Positions 8,947-17,669 of a stretch of DNA of 64,000 bases are shown here, piece after piece. Location: assembly GCA_028873695.1 (NCBI GenBank), contig JAPPNU010000044.1, positions 62,001 to 126,000 on the forward strand. Reading direction: 5' to 3'. Position 1 is the first letter of the stretch, and the number at the start of each line of letters is the position of its first letter. The DNA is from Gemmatimonadota bacterium (GTDB lineage Bacteria > Latescibacterota > UBA2968 > GCA-2709665). A program made the position numbers and the translations under genes. The notes below the pieces were generated by a model. That model did no database searches. It was not told the DNA's origin and saw nothing but the letters and a program-made list of their open reading frames with translations.

Positions 8947-9921
8947 ATGGCCAGACGAAGAAAATTCATTTCACACGATAGCGTACAATTGACGCCGATG
9001 ACTGCATTTGACGGTCCGGCCCTCGAGTTCAACTTTCCGGAGATGAAGGTGGGTATCGCCGAATACGAAGAAGGTCCAACCGGTTGTACCGTCTTCCATT
9101 TCCCAAAGGGAGTCTCCACGGCTGTCGATATTCGAGGGGGTAGCGTCGGGGCCAGTGAGACCGGCTACGGCTGGTATCATGCCATCTGCTTCGCCGGCGG
9201 CTCTCTATACGGTCTTGAAGCGGCGCTTGGTGTACGCGCTGAACTGCTCGCACTGCAGGATTATTCCATAAACTGGGAGAATATTCCCCTCGTTTCCGGA
9301 GCCATTATCTGGGATTGGCGAGGCAGGAATAACGCCATCTATCCGGATATGCAGTTGGGACGCGCCGCTCTGCGAGCGGCCCGTTCAGGCGTCTTTGCTC
9401 TCGGGCCGCGGGGCGCCGGTCGGTCGGCCAACGTTGGGGGCGGATCCGGGCTGGGTGTTCGAGAATCGTCCGGACAGGGCGCCGCCTTCCGACAGATCGG
9501 ACGTACCAGGATTGCTTTGTTTACCGTTGTGAATGCGCTCGGCGCGATTGTCAATCGTGAAGGGCAGGTCGTTCGTGGGAATCTGGATCCGAGTACAGGA
9601 AACCGGCTTCATTTACGGGATCGGGTCCATCGTCGGTCCGGTAAGTCGACACGGAGCATTCCTTCTCGCGAAAACACGACCCTGACATTGGTGGTTACCA
9701 ACCGCAAATTGGACGCGGGATCACTCCATCAACTGGCGAAACAGGTCCATAGCTCCATGGCGCAGGCCATTCAACCCTTCCACACCCAATTTGACGGCGA
9801 TATCCTGTATGCCGTTACCACGAACGAAGTTACGACAAAAACCCTGGATGAGTTCGATATAGGATTCATCGCTTCTGAACTGGCCTGGGACGCCGTTTTA
9901 ACGTCATTTTCGGAAGGTTGA
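8947..9921 (+). CDS. P1 family (S58/DmpA-NylC) self-cleaving peptidase
   Basis: The 324-aa protein has the markers of N-terminal-nucleophile peptidases of family S58/P1: 'AVDIRGGSVGASETG', G-G-S-L-Y-G-L-E-A-A-x-G-V, and, near the C-terminal third, E-N-T-T-L-T. By comparison with NylC (cleaved at Asn/Thr), I predict self-cleavage between N243 and T244, which would give an alpha chain of 243 residues and a beta chain of 81. Known relatives are aminopeptidases (DmpA, BapA) or nylon-oligomer hydrolases. No signal peptide is seen, so a cytoplasmic role is likely. Confidence 0.87.
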   Translation: MARRRKFISHDSVQLTPMTAFDGPALEFNFPEMKVGIAEYEEGPTGCTVFHFPKGVSTAVDIRGGSVGASETGYGWYHAICFAGGSLYGLEAALGVRAELLALQDYSINWENIPLVSGAIIWDWRGRNNAIYPDMQLGRAALRAARSGVFALGPRGAGRSANVGGGSGLGVRESSGQGAAFRQIGRTRIALFTVVNALGAIVNREGQVVRGNLDPSTGNRLHLRDRVHRRSGKSTRSIPSRENTTLTLVVTNRKLDAGSLHQLAKQVHSSMAQAIQPFHTQFDGDILYAVTTNEVTTKTLDEFDIGFIASELAWDAVLTSFSEG

Positions 9922-9960
9922 CGGGTCGAGCATCGATAATGCATCGGAAGGTCGGTCAAT

Positions 9961-10764
9961 ATGGCCATAGACGTCTCCGCCAGGCCGCGCCAATACTGGG
10001 ATGATTATGCGAGCCGATTCAAGCACAGGAGCCTGGCCGATGCCTACGAACTTCGGCCTCCATATCCGGACGAGACGTACGAAATACTCAGGGAATTACT
10101 TGGCGACTCGCCGGGCAGGGTGCTGGACGTCGGCTGCGGTCCGGGCAAGATCGCGCGTGTCCTCGTCGAATACGTGGAAGGTGTGGATGCAGTCGACTTT
10201 TCGTACGAAATGATTCGCGTCGGACAGTCACTGAACAACGGTAATCATCCGCGTCTCAGATGGATCTGCGGCCGGACGGAGGACGTGGATTTAAACCCCC
10301 CTTATTCGATGGTCACAGCAGGCGCCAGTATTCACTGGATGGAGTGGAGCGAGGTCTTTCCGAGGTTCAGGGAGGCGATGCCAGATGGCGGATTCGTCGT
10401 CATCATCGACGGCGACCGGCCCATCGAGCCGCCCTGGCGGGAAGCAGAACTTGTGTTGATTCGAGAGTTTTCCACGAACCCGCATTATGAGGATATCGAC
10501 CTGATTCGGGAACTCGAAGAGCGCGGCCACCTTCGCGTGCTCGGAGACAAACTGACGGTACCCGTTCGTTTTTCACAGTCAATACGAGACTACGTCGGTT
10601 CATTTCATTCACGAGAGAGTATGTCAGTCGAACATATGGGGGTGGAAAACGCGGCGGTCTTCGATGCCGAACTGACGAGCATCCTCCGTGACTACGCTGA
10701 CGAATCCGGAATGCTGAGTTTCAATCTTCAGACGCGGGTTTCATGGGGAAGACCGCTCGGATAG
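9961..10764 (+). CDS. Class I SAM-dependent methyltransferase
   Basis: The Rossmann-fold motif I, V-L-D-V-G-C-G-P-G-K-I-A, lies at about residues 55-66. It is followed by an acidic strand end (V-D-A-V-D-F-S) and the motif-IV region A-G-A-S-I-H-W-M-E-W. The 'ASIHWME' string is characteristic of the UbiE/Tam-like group of class I methyltransferases acting on small molecules. The length (267 aa) is usual. An AAGG lies 8 nt upstream of the ATG at 9961. Substrate unknown. Confidence 0.88.
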   Translation: MAIDVSARPRQYWDDYASRFKHRSLADAYELRPPYPDETYEILRELLGDSPGRVLDVGCGPGKIARVLVEYVEGVDAVDFSYEMIRVGQSLNNGNHPRLRWICGRTEDVDLNPPYSMVTAGASIHWMEWSEVFPRFREAMPDGGFVVIIDGDRPIEPPWREAELVLIREFSTNPHYEDIDLIRELEERGHLRVLGDKLTVPVRFSQSIRDYVGSFHSRESMSVEHMGVENAAVFDAELTSILRDYADESGMLSFNLQTRVSWGRPLG

Positions 10765-10792
10765 ACGATTCAGCGGATTGCCCAGCGCAGGC

Positions 10793-10828
10793 CGGGTGAC
10801 CACAAGGGACGCCCCTGCAAATTCGAGG
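10793..10828. repeat. Repeat family C, copy 1 (degenerate)
   Basis: The core CACAAGGGACGCCCCT at 10801-10816 matches the copies at 12163-12192 and 20787-20817. The flanking stem is weaker here. It lies between the methyltransferase gene and the small membrane protein gene. Confidence 0.75.
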
Positions 10829-10865
10829 ATTTCCATATAACCACGCCGGGACGATAGGAGCAGCA

Positions 10866-11237
10866 ATGAGGATTCGTAATCCCTACCGATCTGCAGTCAG
10901 CGTCTCGCTCGCAACCGCGTTTATCCTCCTATGGGTGAACGGTGCAGTCGGCGTGACCGGATCGGAGAACAACGACGCGAACCTGATGGTTTTCGGGGTC
11001 CTCGCCGTCGGAATCGTCGGCGCCGTCGTCGCGCGATTCCAGCCGCGCGGCATGGCGTTCGCACTGATCGCCACGGCGATCGCTCAGGCGTTCGTGACCC
11101 TGGTGGCGATTATCGGAAGGTTGGGCCACCCGGCGAGCGGTCCGCTGGAACTCCTGTCCCTGAACGGGTTCTTCATCGCTTTATGGGTCGTGTCAGCCTG
11201 TTTATTCAGGCAGACCGCGCGGACTGCGGCCGCTTAA
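10866..11237 (+). CDS. Small four-helix membrane protein, unknown function
   Basis: The 123-aa product has four hydrophobic segments (about residues 12-30, 40-58, 63-84 and 94-114) joined by short loops, with positive charges mainly near the N-terminus and after segment 2. It has no cleavable signal peptide and no motif I recognise. TAGGAG at 10855-10860 places the ribosome at the ATG at 10866. It ends 18 nt before the isomerase gene, so the two are likely co-transcribed. Confidence 0.75.
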   Translation: MRIRNPYRSAVSVSLATAFILLWVNGAVGVTGSENNDANLMVFGVLAVGIVGAVVARFQPRGMAFALIATAIAQAFVTLVAIIGRLGHPASGPLELLSLNGFFIALWVVSACLFRQTARTAAA

Positions 11238-11255
11238 GGTCGAGAGGAGCAACCC

Positions 11256-12071
11256 ATGTCTTCGTCTGAAACGGCGCCGCCTCTCGGCACATTCTCCTGG
11301 TTCGGCTGCGCCCTGCCGCTTTCTGAACGCCTGAGGCTGATCAGGAAGAATGGTTTCAGCCACACCTTTCTGTGGATGGGAAGTGAGGAATCCCCGGTGG
11401 AAGCCGGGCGCGCCCACGAGATGCCCGGAATGGCTGCAGATGCCGGACTCGCCATTGATCACGTCCACGCGCCATACGACAATGCGAATGCGTTCTGGTC
11501 CGACAGTCCCGCCGAACGGGATGCGATCGTCGATGAGAACCTTGAGCTGATCGAGTACTGCGGCCGCCATTCCATTTCCTGCATCGCGCTGCACGTCACG
11601 AAGGGGCCGACACCGCCTCCGCCAAGCGCCGAGGGATTGGAGGTTTTTCGACGACTGGGGGAGGCGGCAAAAAAAGGCGGGATCAAGCTGGCGCTTGAGA
11701 ATACCAGGGCTACCGATCGTCTGGATCTCATACTGGATGAGCTTCCATTGCGGAACCTGGGCTTGTGCTACGACAGTTCTCACGACTATCTGTATTCCGG
11801 AACGCCCAGCGATGTGCTCGGGAAATGGGCCCATCGTCTCTTCACGACGCATTTCTCGGACACCGACGGCCAAGCAGACGTTCACTGGCTGCCGATGAAG
11901 GGAATCGTAGATTGGGATGAGGTTGCGGGAGTATTTCCGACGTCGCACCCGGGCCCGGTGATGATCGAGGCGGTCCCCCAGGATCCCTCTCAACCACCGG
12001 CCGAGTTCCTGGCCGATGCGTACCGGACAGCGGTCGGACTGAGGGAGAGGCTGTTTGCCGGACGCGAGTAA
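11256..12071 (+). CDS. Sugar phosphate isomerase/epimerase-like TIM barrel
   Basis: This 271-aa protein fits the xylose-isomerase-like TIM barrel (AP_endonuc_2 family). Visible metal-ligand candidates are H in 'IDHVHAPYD', H in 'CIALHVTKG', E in 'LALENTRAT', D/H in 'CYDSSHDY', H in 'TTHFSDTDG' and E in 'MIEAVP'. They are spaced over successive strands as in sugar epimerases and endonuclease IV relatives. GAGAGGAG precedes the ATG at 11256. Isomerisation or epimerisation of a keto-sugar is the common role; the substrate is unknown. Confidence 0.87.
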   Translation: MSSSETAPPLGTFSWFGCALPLSERLRLIRKNGFSHTFLWMGSEESPVEAGRAHEMPGMAADAGLAIDHVHAPYDNANAFWSDSPAERDAIVDENLELIEYCGRHSISCIALHVTKGPTPPPPSAEGLEVFRRLGEAAKKGGIKLALENTRATDRLDLILDELPLRNLGLCYDSSHDYLYSGTPSDVLGKWAHRLFTTHFSDTDGQADVHWLPMKGIVDWDEVAGVFPTSHPGPVMIEAVPQDPSQPPAEFLADAYRTAVGLRERLFAGRE

Positions 12072-12162
12072 GCGATTAATCGAATTACACGGCGTTCGCA
12101 ATTGGGCCGGAGGCGATCCTTCGAGAAAGCACGGTCAGAGGCAGTAATGGACGACGCGAAAC

Positions 12163-12192
12163 GGCGGGCGCCCACAAGGGACGCCCCTACAT
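12163..12192. repeat. Repeat family C, copy 2
   Basis: The short stem-loop has GGGCG at 12166-12170 pairing with CGCCC at 12182-12186 around CCACAAGGGA. It is nearly identical to 20787-20817. The rest of the 265-bp gap shows no gene. Confidence 0.85.
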
Positions 12193-12336
12193 GTCGCGGA
12201 GCAGCGAATCTGGTCGAAAGGTGCAAGATCAGGTACAGCAAACTGGCACTTTGCTGAAGGGTCGCGGGGAAAATGACGAATCAAACCCTATAGACTGCCG
12301 GGAACGGTATCGGGCGGGGTTATCAGGAGATTCCAG

Positions 12337-12744
12337 ATGAAAGATCAACTCGATTGCGTGAAGCATTTTCATGAGGTGTTCCGGTGTCACCTGGAGCGAT
12401 CACCTGTTGCAGAGCTGCCTTCGGACGTAAGCGAATGGCGTATCCGAATGTTATTGGAGGAGTTAGAGGAATATCGAGCGGCCGTGGGTGACAATGACAT
12501 CGTCGAAATCGCGGACGCCCTTACCGACATGCTTTACGTGCTTCTGGGTACGTTTATCACCCACGGACTGCAGGACATTGCCGAAGAGCTCTTCGATGAG
12601 GTCCACCGGAGCAACATGAGCAAACTGGATGACCAGGGTAAGCCCATATTCAGGAATGACGGCAAAGTGTTGAAGTCAGAGAGGTTTTCGGAACCGGATT
12701 TGCGACCGATTTTAGCGAAGGCTGGTCAAGTTCAGCCGGAATAA
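12337..12744 (+). CDS. MazG/HisE-like NTP pyrophosphohydrolase
   Basis: This 135-aa all-alpha protein contains the metal-binding pattern of the MazG/HisE superfamily: E-E-L-E-E-Y in one helix, then E-I-A-D-A-L-T-D-M in the next, and a conserved D-E-V-H-R-S-N-M-S-K near the end. Members hydrolyse NTPs or phosphoribosyl-ATP to monophosphates and pyrophosphate, and many serve in nucleotide-pool cleaning. It stands alone, outside any his operon, which favours house-cleaning over histidine synthesis. AGGAGA lies 7 nt before the ATG. Confidence 0.87.
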   Translation: MKDQLDCVKHFHEVFRCHLERSPVAELPSDVSEWRIRMLLEELEEYRAAVGDNDIVEIADALTDMLYVLLGTFITHGLQDIAEELFDEVHRSNMSKLDDQGKPIFRNDGKVLKSERFSEPDLRPILAKAGQVQPE

Positions 12745-12785
12745 ATGACTGGATCACCACGGGATACACCATTGGAATTGAAACC

Positions 12786-13337
12786 ATGCCATTGAAATCA
12801 ATTGGTGGAAACTTGAAGAATCCAAATCCTGTCCAGCTGGAGCTGATCAGCGAGATTCATCAGGCACTGACAGCCCGTTCCATCCCACACTGGTTAGGCG
12901 GGGGTTGGGCGCTGGATTTTCTGTTGGGGGAGGTTACACGCGTCCACGGTGACGTCGATTGGGCAGTTTGGAAATCAGACGCGCCGGATGTGACCGTTCG
13001 TCTCGGATCCCTGGCGTATTCCCGCCAGCAAGTCCGGCATCCCGAAGAACACATCGGGTTTTACAAACGCGATCAGTATGTCAGTTTTGGGCTGCTCGAG
13101 AAGACTTTGTCCGGGGATGTGGTTACATCCGGCCGTTGGACCGATTGGCCCTATCCGCCTGGAGCCTTTTGTGCGCCGGAGGGACGGCTCGGTGACTTAT
13201 CCTGCCCGATTCTCAGCGCTGAGGCCCAACTGGACGAAAAGGTCAACTTTCACAAGCACCCTGCCGGCGCGCCACTTAGAGAAGTGGATCTTCCTGCGAT
13301 CGAGAGGCTGCGCAGGTATATTGCAGGTCACCGGTGA
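12786..13337 (+). CDS. Nucleotidyltransferase, ANT(2'')/Lnu-like
   Basis: The 183-aa protein has the L-G-G-G-W-A-L-D-F-L-L-G helix-loop and the catalytic H-G-D-V-D-W-A-V-W, which gives the two metal-binding aspartates of the polymerase-beta-like nucleotidyltransferase fold. The same arrangement is seen in ANT(2'')-Ia and lincosamide nucleotidyltransferases. The length matches that group. It would transfer AMP to a small-molecule hydroxyl; real resistance activity cannot be claimed. The start is weakly supported, with no clear Shine-Dalgarno site. It is 41 nt after the MazG-like gene. Confidence 0.83.
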   Translation: MPLKSIGGNLKNPNPVQLELISEIHQALTARSIPHWLGGGWALDFLLGEVTRVHGDVDWAVWKSDAPDVTVRLGSLAYSRQQVRHPEEHIGFYKRDQYVSFGLLEKTLSGDVVTSGRWTDWPYPPGAFCAPEGRLGDLSCPILSAEAQLDEKVNFHKHPAGAPLREVDLPAIERLRRYIAGHR

Positions 13338-13464
13338 GAATAGTCTGTATATCTCGAATCACCAATATGTCCACGCCGGACTTCACGCAATCCGTTTGCC
13401 AGACAAGGAATGAAGAAACGTACCATCGTATCGATTCTCCTGAAGGAACGAGTGGCAATCCAAA

Positions 13465-14250
13465 ATGATTGAAGATTCCTACCGCCTCGCAGCGAAGCAT
13501 TACGATGCCGCATACAATGTCAAAGAGGACCTGGTCGACAGGGACTTTTATCTCGGTCTGGCCAGTGAGTATGGCGGTCCGGTCCTCGAGCTTGGCTGCG
13601 GGACCGGCAGAATTACCTTGCCGATTGCACGGCGGGGTCTTGACGTTACGGGCGTTGATGCTTCCCGTTCGATGCTGGCGGTCTTGCGGACAAAGCTCGA
13701 AGAAGAACCCGCAGAAGTACAACGCAGGGTACGGGTCGTTCAGGGCGATTTCAGGACTCTTCAATTGGGTGATGAATTTTCTCTGGTGGTGATTCCGTTC
13801 AGACCCATGCAGCATATGTACACCGTTGAGGATCAACTTGCCGCCCTGAGAAATGCCGGGAGCCATCTGACTGACGGTGGAATCCTGGCGTTCGACGTCT
13901 TCAATCCTCGCTTCGACAAGCTGCATTCCGGCGACGGCGAAGAGCACCTGGAATTAGAATGGCCGGAGGAGGACGGGAACGGTCGGACCATCCGACGGTA
14001 TTTCGTGAAGAACGGGTACGACCCGGTCAACCTGGTGTTATCGGGCCGGTTTATCTTCCGGCTCTGCGAGGGCGACCATGTACTATCGGAGGAAGCCGAG
14101 AACTTCGAAATGAGCGTCTATACCTATCCACATCTCAAAGCGCTTATCTCCGCGGCAGGTCTTGGGATCGTGGGAGAATTCGGATCGTTTGACAGGAATC
14201 CGATAGGGCCGGAATCGCCCGAGATGATCTTCCTTCTGAAACGACAGTAA
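13465..14250 (+). CDS. Class I SAM-dependent methyltransferase
   Basis: Motif I reads V-L-E-L-G-C-G-T-G-R-I-T at about residue 40. It is followed by V-T-G-V-D-A-S with the ribose-binding Asp, Q-G-D-F-R (motif III) and V-I-P-F-R-P-M-Q-H (motif IV). This 'FRPMQHM' variant is typical of a small-molecule methyltransferase group (methyltransferase 25 type). The product is 261 aa. It stands alone and is followed by an 850-bp gene-free region. Confidence 0.88.
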   Translation: MIEDSYRLAAKHYDAAYNVKEDLVDRDFYLGLASEYGGPVLELGCGTGRITLPIARRGLDVTGVDASRSMLAVLRTKLEEEPAEVQRRVRVVQGDFRTLQLGDEFSLVVIPFRPMQHMYTVEDQLAALRNAGSHLTDGGILAFDVFNPRFDKLHSGDGEEHLELEWPEEDGNGRTIRRYFVKNGYDPVNLVLSGRFIFRLCEGDHVLSEEAENFEMSVYTYPHLKALISAAGLGIVGEFGSFDRNPIGPESPEMIFLLKRQ

Positions 14251-15103
14251 CGAGATGACTTCGCAATCTCCTGCCAGTGAATACGCGCAAGACCGGACCG
14301 CTCACCGGTATTCGATACTGACGATGTACGAAAGGGAAGAATGAAGACCGTCGTCCGAATCTCTGGGATCTGATAAACTACAATAGTTACGAAAATACGC
14401 GAAATGAACGGCTGGAAGATCGTCCACAGCAATTGGCGGGAATTATCCTTCACACTTTAGCTCGGATGTAACGCAGAGGAGTCCGAAAGGCTGGTCAAGC
14501 GTCCGCGCACAGGTTCGTCTTCAAAGGGCATATGCGACACGCACATTCGAGAATACGGGAGATTCTTCGCTGCGCTCCTATTGGCGTTTTTTGCGGTGAC
14601 TATTGGTGAAACGCTGAGCCCGCACCTTCGCAAATACTGTCATCCTGAGGAGGCCAACACGCTCAGAATGACATGTTTTACGATTGTCATGCACGTGGCT
14701 TCCCGCTGCCATCCACAGGAAGCCTTCAGGCCGACGAAGGATCTACTGCAGCATCGGATCAACCCCGCGCGATTTTCACGTGTCGGTACCTGAGAGGCAG
14801 CACGTCCGCCTGCAGCGCATTCCGAAAACGGCGAAAGAGACTTCGACTCCGCTCAGAATGACATGCGTTGCGACAAACACCGACCGATGGCAACCTTGTT
14901 TCCTTTATCAGAGTTAAACCCGTACAATGTCGCGAATTGAAGCCACTTTTCGAACTTCATCTCTGAGTATCCCGCGGATCTTGGACAGCAGTGGTAGCCC
15001 ATACAACCGAAGAACCGGAAACTCTCTTCAATCCACCGTATCTTGCGCCAGGCCAGACCAATGAATTAGAATCCCATTACTTCCGCGTAGAGAGGGGGGT
15101 TGC
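14251..15103. other. Gene-free region holding repeat B (inverted copy)
   Basis: The 850 bp between the methyltransferase and VOC genes contain no convincing gene. The right half (14601-14996) is repeat family B. The left part (14251-14600) shows nothing recognisable. Confidence 0.7.
14601..14996 (-). repeat. Repeat family B, copy 1 (inverted relative to copies 2 and 3)
   Basis: Read on the minus strand, this block follows 25641-26034 almost throughout. It begins with a TGCTGTCCAAGA match, then the GGCTTCAATTCGCGA block, CATCGGTCGGTGTTTG, TCATTCTGAGCGGAGTCGAA, GTGCTGCCTCTCAGGTA, GATGCTGCAGTAGATCCTTC, and finally a TTTC(A/G)CCAAT end. The TCATTCTGAGCGGAGTCGAA core is a string met in intergenic DNA of many unrelated bacteria. 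Confidence 0.85.
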
Positions 15104-15466
15104 ATGCAAAAAGTTCAGGGATTCGGCGGATTCTTCTTTCGTGCAAAGGACCCGGAACGACTCGCGAAATGGTATCACGATCATCTCGGCATCAATCCCG
15201 CTCCGACGAACATGGAGATGACGCCATGGGTGACCGGGTCCGGGGTCACGGTTTTCTCACCTTTCGATGATGACACGGACTATTTCGCAGCGGATAAGTC
15301 TTTCATGCTGAATTTCCGCGTGGCCGATCTGGACGCGATGATCACACAACTGAAGTCCGCCGATATTGAGGTGAGCCACGAAAGCGAGATGGAGGGCATC
15401 GGCCGCTTCGCCCGCATCCACGACCCCGAAGGAAATGCGATCGAGCTTTGGGAACCCGCATCGTGA
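15104..15466 (+). CDS. VOC family protein
   Basis: The 120-aa protein has the two-module VOC layout. The first module contains F-F-R-A-K-D-P-E-R-L-A-K-W-Y and an H-L-G-I turn; the second ends with R-I-H-D-P-E-G-N-A-I-E-L-W-E-P. The terminal Glu in E-L-W-E is the usual metal ligand of glyoxalase-I-like members. A GAGGGGGG run precedes the ATG at 15104. Substrate unknown. It is unlike the other three VOC proteins here in its extended first module. Confidence 0.88.
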   Translation: MQKVQGFGGFFFRAKDPERLAKWYHDHLGINPAPTNMEMTPWVTGSGVTVFSPFDDDTDYFAADKSFMLNFRVADLDAMITQLKSADIEVSHESEMEGIGRFARIHDPEGNAIELWEPAS

Positions 15467-15512
15467 GATTCGAACGATTGGCAGTGGCGACTGACAGCGA
15501 TGCGTACCAGCG

Positions 15513-16097
15513 ATGACCATACATCATTTCGGAAATGAAGCCATTGACGTCCTGCGGCGGCACTTTTCGCCCGGAAAGGTCAACTTCCGCGGTTCATTCG
15601 CCTCGGGGCAAGTCGACGAATACAGCGACGTCGACCTCGAGGTCAACGTTCAGGTTGAGCTCACGCAGGGATTTTTCGATTCTCTTGAGGCGTGTCTTGA
15701 ACGTCAATTCGGCGCATTCTCCATTCGTTATGACCCCCAAGAAAGACACGACCGCATGGCGCAGAACATAATGGTCAATCTTCATGAATATCCCTTGTTC
15801 TGGCGGATTGAACTCAATATCAAGTCGGACCAAGACACTTCTCAGAAATGGCCTTCCCCGTTTCCGGACTGGTGTGTCGCCACGTCGGCATTTTGGAACG
15901 TCGTCTGGGCGGTAAAGCGAGCCAGGCGGGGCGAGTGTGATGCCGGTCACTACATGTTCAACGCCTGCGAGAAACTGGGTCGCCCCGGTCTGGCGTATTC
16001 AGTTGAGAACGTTGAGATTTTGCTTTCGGAATTGTGTGAATTTCACGACGTTGACAGGGTTCTGGTGTCGAAACTCCGCAACGAAATCACGCGCTGA
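15513..16097 (+). CDS. Nucleotidyltransferase-fold protein
   Basis: The segment F-R-G-S-F-A-S-G-Q followed by Y-S-D-V-D-L-E-V is the GS-x10-DxD signature of the polymerase-beta-like nucleotidyltransferase fold. The helical C-terminal half ('WNVVWAVKRARRGE...HYMFNACEKLG') resembles that of streptomycin-3''-type adenylyltransferases and of proteins that nucleotidylate small molecules. With 194 aa it is shorter than AadA (about 260). The third catalytic Asp could be E in 'FWRIELNIK'. Activity and substrate are unknown. Confidence 0.78.
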   Translation: MTIHHFGNEAIDVLRRHFSPGKVNFRGSFASGQVDEYSDVDLEVNVQVELTQGFFDSLEACLERQFGAFSIRYDPQERHDRMAQNIMVNLHEYPLFWRIELNIKSDQDTSQKWPSPFPDWCVATSAFWNVVWAVKRARRGECDAGHYMFNACEKLGRPGLAYSVENVEILLSELCEFHDVDRVLVSKLRNEITR

Positions 16098-16107
16098 GGA
16101 CCGGTAG

Positions 16108-16908
16108 ATGGTTTCTGTCCTGGAAGACGATTCGGATCCTGCTATTATTGCTGCGATTGAGCGGAACAACATCGATCTTTTCCTCTTTGCGGCTACCATG
16201 GGGCGAAAGACGATACTGCGGGAAGAAGACTTCACAGGCGTCATCGGCAAGCCATGGTCGCCGAACTATCTGGTCGAACCGTGCTTCAGCGAAGCGACCC
16301 TCGAAAGCCGAATCCGCGGGATCCGCGAAGGTATCGAGCAGAGGAAGCTGCCGCCACTCCTGAAGTTCGGCCCGAGCGCGGCGCCGAAGAATCTGAGGAC
16401 CCGTCTCCTGAACAGCGGGTTCGTAGCGATGAATCACGATCCGCCGGGGATGGCGATGCGTCTGGATGGGGTAGGCGAGGAGCGCCCATTACCACTCGAC
16501 CTCAGGATAGAACGCGTGGGTGATGACGCCGGACTTCGCGAATGGCTGTCCTTTTTCACACTGTTCGAGTTCGATATGTTCAAAGTCCTCATGGAATCGC
16601 CCGAAGTGAGGCTCTATCTGGGGAGGATCGACGGCGTAGCGATCGGGACTTCGATGATGTTTCTCTCTGCGGGCGTTGCAGGGCTGTATCAGGTGGAAGT
16701 TTCGCCGGAACATCGGAGGCGGGGCATCGGGACCGCGATGACGCTTTCGCCGATGGAGGACGCATGTCAACTGGGGTACCGGACTGCCGTCCTGCAGGCG
16801 TCTAAATTGGGGGAACCGGTGTACCGGAATATCGGTTTCAAGTCGTACTTCACGTACAATTATTGCCATCCGAAAGGATGTACGTTTGCGAGATTCATGG
16901 CCGCGTGA
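16108..16908 (+). CDS. GNAT family N-acetyltransferase
   Basis: The GNAT core lies in the C-terminal half. The strand Y-Q-V-E-V-S-P-E-H leads into the acetyl-CoA pyrophosphate loop R-R-R-G-I-G-T-A-M, followed by the late motif V-Y-R-N-I-G-F-K-S-Y. The N-terminal 120 residues form a second, degenerate domain, as in tandem-GNAT proteins. TGAGGA lies 7 nt upstream of the ATG at 16108, and the start is only 10 nt after the nucleotidyltransferase stop, so co-transcription is likely. Substrate unknown. Confidence 0.86.
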   Translation: MVSVLEDDSDPAIIAAIERNNIDLFLFAATMGRKTILREEDFTGVIGKPWSPNYLVEPCFSEATLESRIRGIREGIEQRKLPPLLKFGPSAAPKNLRTRLLNSGFVAMNHDPPGMAMRLDGVGEERPLPLDLRIERVGDDAGLREWLSFFTLFEFDMFKVLMESPEVRLYLGRIDGVAIGTSMMFLSAGVAGLYQVEVSPEHRRRGIGTAMTLSPMEDACQLGYRTAVLQASKLGEPVYRNIGFKSYFTYNYCHPKGCTFARFMAA

Positions 16909-16987
16909 GAATTATCGCTGAGAAAACCAATAGAAATGATCTCGTTTACCACACCTGAAACTGACAAATGAAAGGGGTAATTTCGCG

Positions 16988-17371
16988 ATGAAAATCATAC
17001 TCAATGGCGTTTTCGTTGAAGATCAGGACAAGGCTCTGAAGTTCTATACCGAGACGCTGGGCTTCGTCAAGAAGCACGATGTGCCTGTTGGAGAATTCAG
17101 GTGGCTGACAGTCGTCTCACCCGACGACCAGGAAGGCACTGAGCTTCTGCTCGAGCCGAACGAGAATCCGGTAGCGAAGACATATCAGAAAGGGATATTC
17201 GAACAGGGTATTGCCGCGACATGCTTCGGCGTAGACGATATTCGTGCAGAGCATGAGCGACTAAGCGCGCTCGGCGTGAGGTTTACGTTGGAGCCGACAG
17301 AGTGGGAGGACATCATCATGGCTGTGTTTGACGATACCTGCGGAAATCTCATTCAAATCATGCAGCGGTAG
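16988..17371 (+). CDS. VOC family protein
   Basis: This 127-aa protein shows a VOC opening with the K-F-Y-T-E-T-L-G-F helix and the W-L-T-V-V-S-P-D strand. The second module has C-F-G-V-D-D-I-R-A-E-H and ends in F-D-D-T-C-G-N-L-I-Q-I. The run of G-T-E-L-L-L-E in module 1 gives the common metal-site Glu. AAAGGGG lies 9 nt before the ATG. Many members of this subgroup are annotated as bleomycin-resistance-like; substrate unknown. Confidence 0.88.
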   Translation: MKIILNGVFVEDQDKALKFYTETLGFVKKHDVPVGEFRWLTVVSPDDQEGTELLLEPNENPVAKTYQKGIFEQGIAATCFGVDDIRAEHERLSALGVRFTLEPTEWEDIIMAVFDDTCGNLIQIMQR

Positions 17372-17384
17372 AGCCTGGACCGCG

Positions 17385-17520
17385 AAGCATCTCGCTCAAC
17401 GTCGCTCAGGATGACATGTTGCCCCTCAAATCTCCATGAAGTGTCTCAGAGACACTCGTACATGAGCTGCCATCCCGAGGACTTGCCCTGAGCCCGTCGA
17501 AGGGTGCCGTCATGCTAACG
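17385..17520. repeat. Repeat family B-like fragment
   Basis: The segment contains GCTCAGGATGACAT, an inverted variant of the family B core, and a CCTGAGCCCGTCGAAGGG string of the type found in many bacterial intergenic repeats. It fills the gap between the VOC and MBL-fold genes. Confidence 0.55.
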
Positions 17521-17669
17521 AGGGATCTCCTGCTGCGAGGGATAATGACCGGGGCTCAATTGGTCGCCACGACCCGACAGGAAGTACAAGGTCTCCATTT
17601 GTTCGAGGTATTGGGTCCGGCAAGTACAGCCGCCTTGCAGAAACTGACGGGCACGGATTGGAGGCGACC

